In this document: piece after piece, positions 5,810-10,799 of the stretch
How positions within the stretch are numbered: position 1 is the stretch's first letter
How the letters are laid out: every line of letters starts with the position of its first letter
DNA from: Deltaproteobacteria bacterium
GTDB taxonomy: Bacteria; SAR324; JACQKK01
Direction: 5' to 3'
Assembly: GCA_029879595.1 (NCBI GenBank)
Contig: JAOUPZ010000080.1
Coordinates: 1 to 10,799, forward strand
Length of the DNA stretch: 10,799 nucleotides
Position numbers and translations under genes: made by a program
Notes under the pieces: model-generated
Databases searched by the model: none
Told to the model about the DNA's origin: nothing
Seen by the model: the letters and a program-made list of their open reading frames with translations, nothing else

Positions 5810-7867
5810 ATGGGTTGTGAAAGCATGAGCATTCTCCAAGATCGGGGTTTTTCCTGCTCCGGCAAGTTAATCCGGTTAGCCAGAAAAATGGCGTTCACCC
5901 TGCCGCTGCTGGCAGTTCCATTTACGGCGGCCTGGGCCTCAGGTAACGGGTTTGGGCCAGACCCTGATATACCCGAAGTTCTGGCCACCTTTGAGACAAG
6001 AGTCGAACCGACGACGGCCCGCCCGGGAGAGAATGTCCGGCTGATCATAACCGCGAATATAGCCAGGGGGTGGTACACCTATTCGGTCGTTCCCCAGGGA
6101 GACATGGCCCCGCCGCCCACCAAAATGACCCTGGATGATACCCCCCTGGAGGTTTTGGGGCCGGTATATGAGACCAATCCCAAGGTGGAGGATGACAAGG
6201 TTTTTGGGATTCCACTGGCATATCATCCCACAACGGCACGTTTCTACCAGAACCTTCGGGTCCCCGAGGGGGTCAGTCTCCAGGAAGCCACAATATCGGG
6301 AAAGCTCAAATACCAGGTCTGCAATTCCACATTCTGCACGCCGCCCCGCAATGAACCCGTTACCGCTGTGCTGACGGTGGAGCCGGGCGAGGTCCGTCCG
6401 GCTTTTGCCTTCATGGAGCGTACGATTGACCTGGTGGACAAGGAGGGGAATCTGGTTTTGAAGGCAGACACACTGGAGAACGCCCTTTCCGGCGGTCTGG
6501 GGACTTTTCTGCTGCTGGCCGTGGGATTCGGCCTGCTGGCGCTCCTCACCCCCTGTGTTTTCCCCATGATTCCCGTCACCGTATCCTTTTTCACCGGCGC
6601 CAGCGATCATGGCCGCCGGAGCGTGCTGCGGCTGGCCCTGTTATTCATGGCGGGGATAATCGTCAGCTATACCGGCCTGGGGCTGATCCTGACCTTTGCC
6701 CTGGGCGCCTCCGGGGTGAGCCAGTTCGCCACCAGTCCCTGGATTAACCTCGCGGTGGCCGGGTTCTTCGTATTCTTTGCCATGAGCCTGCTGGGGGTTT
6801 TTGAGCTCACCCTGCCCCAGGTGCTGGTAAACCAGCTCAATCGCTCCTCATACGACATAAAAGGCGGGCTGGGAGTGCTGCTGATGGGGGTGGCCTTTAC
6901 CGCGACCTCCTTTACATGCACGGTTCCCTTTGTGGGCACCCTTCTGGTGGCGGCCACCCAGGGCCAGATATTCTGGCCGGTGGTGGGAATGCTGGTATTT
7001 TCCACAGTGTTCGCCCTGCCATTCTTCCTGCTGGCGCTGTTTCCGCGGTATCTGCTGGCGTTAAGAGGCAAAAGCGGAACCTGGATGGTTCAACTGAAGG
7101 TGGCGCTGGGTCTGCTGGAACTGGTGGCCGCCCTGAAGTTCATAAGCAACGCCGATCTGGTATGGCAGTGGGGGGTATTCAACCGGGAAGTCCTGCTGGC
7201 CCTGTCGGCGGTTCTGTTCGCGCTTTCAGCGCTGATTACGCTGGGTCTGGTTCCCTGGCCCGGAATAAAACTCCAGCAGCGGATGCCTGGCCATTACCTG
7301 GCCGGAGGACTGATGCTAGCCCTGGTGGTTTATCTGGGGCTGGGGGTGGGCGGACGGGAACTGGACAGCTATACCGAGGCCTATCTGCCGCCTTCCCTTA
7401 CCGAGAGCCGGCCCACCGAGGCAGCCTTTGCGGGCACGGAATATGTGGAAAGCAGGGCGGTGCATGAGCTGACCTGGCATCCCAGGCTGAAGCAGGGCCT
7501 GGAGCGCGCGGCGGAAACCGGAAAACCGCTCTTCGTGGATTTCACCGGATATACCTGCATCAACTGCCGCTGGATGGAGAAGAAGATATTTGCCGCCCGC
7601 CCTGTGTACGAGCTATTCCGGGACAGGTTTGAACTGGTGCAGCTTTACACTGACGGAGGAGAATACGCCGAGGAGAACCAGCAGCTGCAGATTGAACGGT
7701 TCCGTACGCTGGCCCTGCCTTATTACGTCATTCTGTCCCCGCGGAACACGGTGCTGGCCAAGCATGCCGGCATAACGCCCACGCCACAGGAATTCATTGA
7801 TTTCCTCACCCAGGGACTGGACCAGCAGAAACTGGCGGAAGCCCCGGCAGCCAGTCCGGAAAACTGA
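5810..7867 (+). CDS. dsbD: Thiol:disulfide interchange protein DsbD
   Basis: DsbD passes electrons from cytoplasmic thioredoxin across the inner membrane to periplasmic thiol reductases. With start ATG 5810 (685 residues) the order is: signal peptide (basic KLIRLARK, hydrophobic core, likely cleavage after 'TAAWA'); periplasmic alpha domain (about 55-195) with C171 and C176 in 'YQVCNSTFCTPP'; membrane domain (about 230-515, roughly eight helices) with C249 in 'LLTPCVFPMIPVTV' and C370 in 'SFTCTVPFVGTLL'; and a C-terminal thioredoxin-like domain with C583 and C586 in 'FVDFTGYTCINCRWME'. All six redox cysteines are present, so it should be active. The 'TCTVPFVG' and CINC forms differ from E. 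coli ('CTTAPL', CVAC). The start is uncertain: ATG 5726, 5810, 5825 and 5888 are in frame and none has a good ribosome-binding site. The 5726 start would translate the 12-bp repeats. Confidence 0.93.
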   Translation: MGCESMSILQDRGFSCSGKLIRLARKMAFTLPLLAVPFTAAWASGNGFGPDPDIPEVLATFETRVEPTTARPGENVRLIITANIARGWYTYSVVPQGDMAPPPTKMTLDDTPLEVLGPVYETNPKVEDDKVFGIPLAYHPTTARFYQNLRVPEGVSLQEATISGKLKYQVCNSTFCTPPRNEPVTAVLTVEPGEVRPAFAFMERTIDLVDKEGNLVLKADTLENALSGGLGTFLLLAVGFGLLALLTPCVFPMIPVTVSFFTGASDHGRRSVLRLALLFMAGIIVSYTGLGLILTFALGASGVSQFATSPWINLAVAGFFVFFAMSLLGVFELTLPQVLVNQLNRSSYDIKGGLGVLLMGVAFTATSFTCTVPFVGTLLVAATQGQIFWPVVGMLVFSTVFALPFFLLALFPRYLLALRGKSGTWMVQLKVALGLLELVAALKFISNADLVWQWGVFNREVLLALSAVLFALSALITLGLVPWPGIKLQQRMPGHYLAGGLMLALVVYLGLGVGGRELDSYTEAYLPPSLTESRPTEAAFAGTEYVESRAVHELTWHPRLKQGLERAAETGKPLFVDFTGYTCINCRWMEKKIFAARPVYELFRDRFELVQLYTDGGEYAEENQQLQIERFRTLALPYYVILSPRNTVLAKHAGITPTPQEFIDFLTQGLDQQKLAEAPAASPEN

Positions 7868-7919
7868 TGTGGTTTTTTTAACCACCGGGGGGGTGGCGGG
7901 AAAGGGGAACGCCGGTAAA

Positions 7920-7925
7920 AAGGAG
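7920..7925 (+). promoter_or_regulatory. Ribosome-binding site for the TTG start of the DHH gene
   Basis: AAGGAG (7920-7925) lies 8 bases before the TTG at 7934. No ATG or GTG in this frame gives as complete an N-terminus before the 'FDVFNGDADG' motif. Confidence 0.75.
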
Positions 7926-7933
7926 CCGATTAC

Positions 7934-8914
7934 TTGTCTGAAAATAATGCCCACAGCCCTGTTTTTGACGTTTTCAACGGCGATGCCGATGGAATATGTT
8001 CCCTGCAGCAGATCAGGCTGGAAGAACCTCTTGCCTCAATTCTGATCACCGATATCAAGCAGACCATCAGGCTGGCAGAGAGATTTCATCCGCCGGAAGG
8101 ATCGCAGGTCAACATCTTCGATGTTTCGTTCCGGGATAACAGGACGGCAGTGGAACGGCTGCTGGCCGCCGGCTGCCGGGTGCGGTATTTCGATCACCAT
8201 ATTCCGGGCGATCTGTTGGAGCACCCCCTGCTGGAGACCCATATCGATACCGATTCGGCCGTCTGTACCTCCCTGCTGGTCAATGCTTTTCTGGGCGGAC
8301 GTCAGGCCCCCTGGGCCGCCGTGGGAGCCTTTGGCGACAATATGTCAGCCCCGGCCCGGAGCGCGGTGAGTTCCCTGGGATACGGCGAGGATGAACTGCG
8401 GGCTCTGGAGGAACTGGGAACATTGCTCAACTACAACGGTTATGGCACTTCCCTGGAGGATCTGCACTTTCATCCGGTGGATCTTTACCTGGCCGTGCGG
8501 GATTTCCAGGACCCCCTGGAGTTTCATCGTGAGGCTCCCCAGACCGCAGCCCTGAGGGAAGGGTTCTCCGGGGATCTTCAGCAGGCCGAGGAAAAAATGC
8601 CGGTAATGGATGGGCCGGAGGGCAAGGTGTTCCTGTTCCCCCATTCAGCCTGGGCGCGCCGGGTCATGGGGGTTTTCGCCAACAAGAAGGCGCGGGAAAA
8701 CCCCACCCGGGCCACCGCCGTGGGGGTTGAAAACGCCGACGGCACTCTGCGGGTGAGCGTCAGGGCTCCGCTGGAAAGACCCAGGGGGGCCAACGATCTT
8801 TGCCGTAAGTTTCCCAACGGAGGAGGGCGCGCCGGGGCCGGGGCCATAAACAACCTTCCCCTGGGTGATATGGATCGGTTCCTGACGGAGTTCCGGGATA
8901 CTTTCAGGAGCTGA
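7934..8914 (+). CDS. DHH family phosphoesterase-like protein
   Basis: This is a 326-residue cytoplasmic protein of the DHH phosphoesterase superfamily (RecJ, NrnA, exopolyphosphatase-like). Visible metal-binding motifs are D17 and D19 in 'VFNGDADGICSL' (motif I), D63 in 'NIFDVS' (II), D87-H88-H89 in 'RYFDHH' (III) and D135 in 'GAFGDNM' (IV). The C-terminus has a DHHA1-like glycine loop 'NGGGRAGAGAINNLP' (295-309), in which the usual His after GGG is Arg299. Homologues may act on short oligonucleotides, pAp or cyclic dinucleotides; the substrate here cannot be assigned. It starts at TTG and follows dsbD by 66 bases, so co-transcription is possible. The only hairpin between them (7869-7874 with 7880-7885, T5 loop) is not a typical terminator. 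Its 3' end overlaps the convergent waaA by 11 bp. Confidence 0.88.
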   Translation: MSENNAHSPVFDVFNGDADGICSLQQIRLEEPLASILITDIKQTIRLAERFHPPEGSQVNIFDVSFRDNRTAVERLLAAGCRVRYFDHHIPGDLLEHPLLETHIDTDSAVCTSLLVNAFLGGRQAPWAAVGAFGDNMSAPARSAVSSLGYGEDELRALEELGTLLNYNGYGTSLEDLHFHPVDLYLAVRDFQDPLEFHREAPQTAALREGFSGDLQQAEEKMPVMDGPEGKVFLFPHSAWARRVMGVFANKKARENPTRATAVGVENADGTLRVSVRAPLERPRGANDLCRKFPNGGGRAGAGAINNLPLGDMDRFLTEFRDTFRS

Positions 8915-10247
8915 CCGGACGGTTCCTGTTAAGCAGTTCCCTGATCTTGTCGTAGCTTTTCTGGGCGGCGCCCTTGTTTTTCAAAATGAACGATTCGGCC
9001 TGGGTGCCCAGCCGGGTGGTCAGGGCGGGATCTTCCAGCAGTGGCAGCAGGGCCGCCCGGAAGCCAGCCTGGTCGGAAAAGGAAAAGGCGGTGCCTTCCT
9101 CCAGTAACTCGCGGGCCTCCTTGGCGTTGTGGTGCCGGGGGCCGAAAAATACCGGCAGCCCCATTACGGCTGGTTCCATCACGTTGTGTACGCCACTGGA
9201 AAACCCTCCCCCCACATAGGCCATGCTGCCACAGCGGTACACTCCGGCCAGCACACCCACCGTATCCAGGAGAAACACCCGCGAGGTGGACTGCGATGGC
9301 CCGCGGCCCATCCAGGCGGTATAGCGCAAGGGGGCCCAGTTTGCGAAATCGCGTTCCAGCCGGTTCAACTGCTCTTCATGAATCTCGTGGGGGGCCAACA
9401 GGACCACCAGGTCGGGATAGCGCGTCAGGAACTCCTGGAGAACGGGGACGATGCGCTCCTGGTCCTGGGGCCAGATGCTCCCGGCCACAAACACCCGCTC
9501 CCCGCTGATCCAATCGGGCAGGGGAGGGGGCACCAGGCTTTCCTTGCGCTCGATAACGCTGTCAAACCGGGTGTCACCGGTAAGGATCAGACCGCCATGG
9601 TCGGGGCACTGTGATTTGTAGCGCTCCAGATCCTCCTGGCTGACCGCGCAGATCACTTCTATGTCGGCATACAGGGTGGCGTAGAGCGAGCGGGCCAGCG
9701 CGGACCGGTAGCGCGCCGAGCCCCGGGGAAGCGCCGCTGAAATGACCACCTGCCCTACTCCCCGGCGGTGGGCTTCCCAGACCAGATTGGGCCAGAAATC
9801 GGAGCGCACATACACCAGCACATCGGGTTGAATCAGCTTCAAAATGCGGCGGGCGTTTACGGGGGTGTCCAGCGGCAGGTAATCCACGGCCAGCAGCCCG
9901 GGCAGTTCGGACTTTCGCTCCTCAACCCAGCGGTAGCCGGAAACCGACGCTACCGTCAGCAGGCATTTCACCCCGGATTCGAGCATTCTTATCAAAACCG
10001 GCTGGGCCTGGAGGTATTCACCTGCGCTGGCCACATGGAACCACACCAGGGGAGTGGGGGAGTCACGATGGATCATGGCCTCGTTGATCCGCTCGAACAC
10101 TCCGCGCTTGCCGGCCAGGCTTTCCCGCAGCTTTCCTCCCTTGAACAGGGCCAGCAGATAGGCCGCCAGCAGTATCAGGGGCAACAGCAACAGGTTGTAG
10201 GCCAGGGGCCAGACACCCTTGCCGCTTGATTTGCCAATGCTGGTCAT
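8904..10247 (-). CDS. waaA: 3-deoxy-D-manno-octulosonic acid (Kdo) transferase
   Basis: WaaA transfers Kdo from CMP-Kdo to the lipid A precursor at the cytoplasmic face of the inner membrane. The protein has 447 residues (E. coli 425). An N-terminal membrane anchor (about 12-35) precedes the GT-B fold. Signatures are 'WFHVASAGEYLQ' with the likely catalytic E77, 'VDYLPLDTPVNARRIL', 'SDFWPNLVWEA', 'LTGDTRFDSV', 'VAGSIWPQDQE' (about 254-264) and 'YVGGGFSSGVHNVMEP' (about 344-359). The GGGF..G.HN form and 'GSIWP' resemble Bacteroidota-type WaaA more than the proteobacterial 'GGSL..GGHN' and 'GSTH'. The start ATG 10247 overlaps the upstream stop (ATGA), with GGAGGG just before it. The frame is open back to 10364, but that stretch is the other gene. 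The enzyme call is firm. Mono- or bifunctional Kdo transfer cannot be told. Confidence 0.93.
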   Translation of the reverse strand: MTSIGKSSGKGVWPLAYNLLLLPLILLAAYLLALFKGGKLRESLAGKRGVFERINEAMIHRDSPTPLVWFHVASAGEYLQAQPVLIRMLESGVKCLLTVASVSGYRWVEERKSELPGLLAVDYLPLDTPVNARRILKLIQPDVLVYVRSDFWPNLVWEAHRRGVGQVVISAALPRGSARYRSALARSLYATLYADIEVICAVSQEDLERYKSQCPDHGGLILTGDTRFDSVIERKESLVPPPLPDWISGERVFVAGSIWPQDQERIVPVLQEFLTRYPDLVVLLAPHEIHEEQLNRLERDFANWAPLRYTAWMGRGPSQSTSRVFLLDTVGVLAGVYRCGSMAYVGGGFSSGVHNVMEPAVMGLPVFFGPRHHNAKEARELLEEGTAFSFSDQAGFRAALLPLLEDPALTTRLGTQAESFILKNKGAAQKSYDKIRELLNRNRPVSS

Positions 10248-10799
10248 ATGCCGAGACCCTCCATGATCGCGCTTTGTACAGTGTTGGCCGAAATGCCTTC
10301 CAGGCATGCTCCGTTCCAGGGGTGACGGCACCGTCCCTGGCCGGTGCGGGTGCAGGGGCGGCATCCCAGCGGACGCTCCAGCGTCCGGCTGTCCTTTCTC
10401 ACCGGGAAGTAGCCCAGTTCCCGGCTGGTGGGGCCGAACAGTACCAGCACTCTGCGGCCCACGGCCTCGCTGATGTGGCTCATGCCGGTATCATGGCTTA
10501 CCATCAGATCGCACTGGGATGCAAACCAGGCTGACTGCAGCATGGTGGTATTACCGGCCAAGGAGAGCACTCGGGGTGTGATATCGCCTTCCGTGGACGT
10601 CCTGGAGGCCCCTGGAGCCACTTTTTTCAGGGCTTCCGCCAGTTGGCCCACATGGGCATCCCCCGGCCCGCCGAAAAGCAGCAAAGCACCGCCGGTATCC
10701 CTCAAAAAACCCGTCAGGGCCTCGCGCCACTTTTCCGGGCTCCAGCATTTCAAGGGCCAGGCAGCCACCGGAGCCGCCCCCAGTACAGGGAGTCCGGCC
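10244..10799 (-). CDS. Glycosyltransferase family 9 (LPS heptosyltransferase), C-terminal part
   Basis: The frame is open to the window edge, so the 5' part is missing; the GTG at 10768 is internal. The visible 184 residues form the C-terminal, nucleotide-sugar-binding half of a GT9 enzyme of the WaaC/WaaF type, which adds L-glycero-D-manno-heptose to the LPS inner core. Signatures are 'AAPVAAWPLKCWSPEKW' (family form 'PGASWPLKRW'), 'LLFGGPGD' (about 40-47), 'CDLMVSHDTGMSHISEAVG' (about 96-114, the DTG-xxH motif) and 'VLFGPTSRELGYF'. The tail has four cysteines (C146, C149, C157, C165), a pattern seen in heptosyltransferase II-like proteins. Its TGA stop overlaps the ATG of waaA (ATGA), so the two are translationally coupled and probably in one LPS operon. 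WaaF versus WaaC or WaaQ cannot be decided from this half. Confidence 0.9.
   Translation of the reverse strand, partial: AGLPVLGAAPVAAWPLKCWSPEKWREALTGFLRDTGGALLLFGGPGDAHVGQLAEALKKVAPGASRTSTEGDITPRVLSLAGNTTMLQSAWFASQCDLMVSHDTGMSHISEAVGRRVLVLFGPTSRELGYFPVRKDSRTLERPLGCRPCTRTGQGRCRHPWNGACLEGISANTVQSAIMEGLGI

Noticed and set aside
5939..6610. Minus-strand open frame of 223 codons
   Set aside because: It lies opposite the DsbD alpha domain and has no domain or ribosome-binding site.
10248..10364. Upstream start for waaA, adding 39 residues
   Set aside because: That stretch encodes the GT9 C-terminus in another frame; ATG 10247 has GGAGGG and an ATGA overlap.

Overview
The window comes from a Gram-negative bacterial chromosome of moderately high GC. 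It carries outer-membrane LPS-core genes (a WaaA-type Kdo transferase and a GT9 heptosyltransferase), a periplasmic thiol-redox DsbD protein, a chemotaxis CheZ/CheY pair and a YajQ-family protein. CheZ together with a DHH protein of the 'FDVFNGDADGI' type makes me think of the Desulfobacterota (former Deltaproteobacteria). However, the WaaA and DsbD motifs also resemble Bacteroidota-type versions, so the phylum is an inference and not settled. I see no insertion sequence, integrase, tRNA, rRNA or CRISPR array.

Layout: (1) 2-1348 (+) is the 3' end of a secreted multidomain protein (two PPC-like repeats, a PKD-like domain, a P-domain), closed by a very strong terminator. (2) 1556-2119 (+) is an HPP-family membrane protein with a possible promoter and a terminator. 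(3) 2356-2838 (+) is yajQ with a TTG start. (4) 2839-3477 is a 639-base gene-free interval, first terminator-like and rich in AT palindromes, then a long, possibly structured leader. (5) 3478-5135 (+) is a cheZ-cheY pair; CheZ is almost twice the length of the enterobacterial protein. (6) 5136-5809 is a second gene-free interval with a strong hairpin and two arrays of 12-bp tandem repeats. (7) 5810-7867 (+) is a DsbD-family thiol:disulfide interchange protein, followed after 66 bases by a DHH-family phosphoesterase-like gene (7934-8914). (8) On the minus strand, 10799-8904, a GT9 heptosyltransferase (running off the window) and waaA overlap by ATGA and converge on the DHH gene with an 11-bp tail-to-tail overlap.

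Functional links visible here: CheZ removes phosphate from CheY, so the pair is a switch-off module for flagellar signalling. The GT9 enzyme and WaaA are consecutive LPS inner-core enzymes and are translationally coupled. The other genes are single units, most with their own ribosome-binding site; three of them use GTG or TTG starts. No clearly new multi-gene system is visible. The best candidates for something undescribed are the CheZ N-terminal extension, the palindrome-rich cheZ leader, and the repeat arrays before dsbD.
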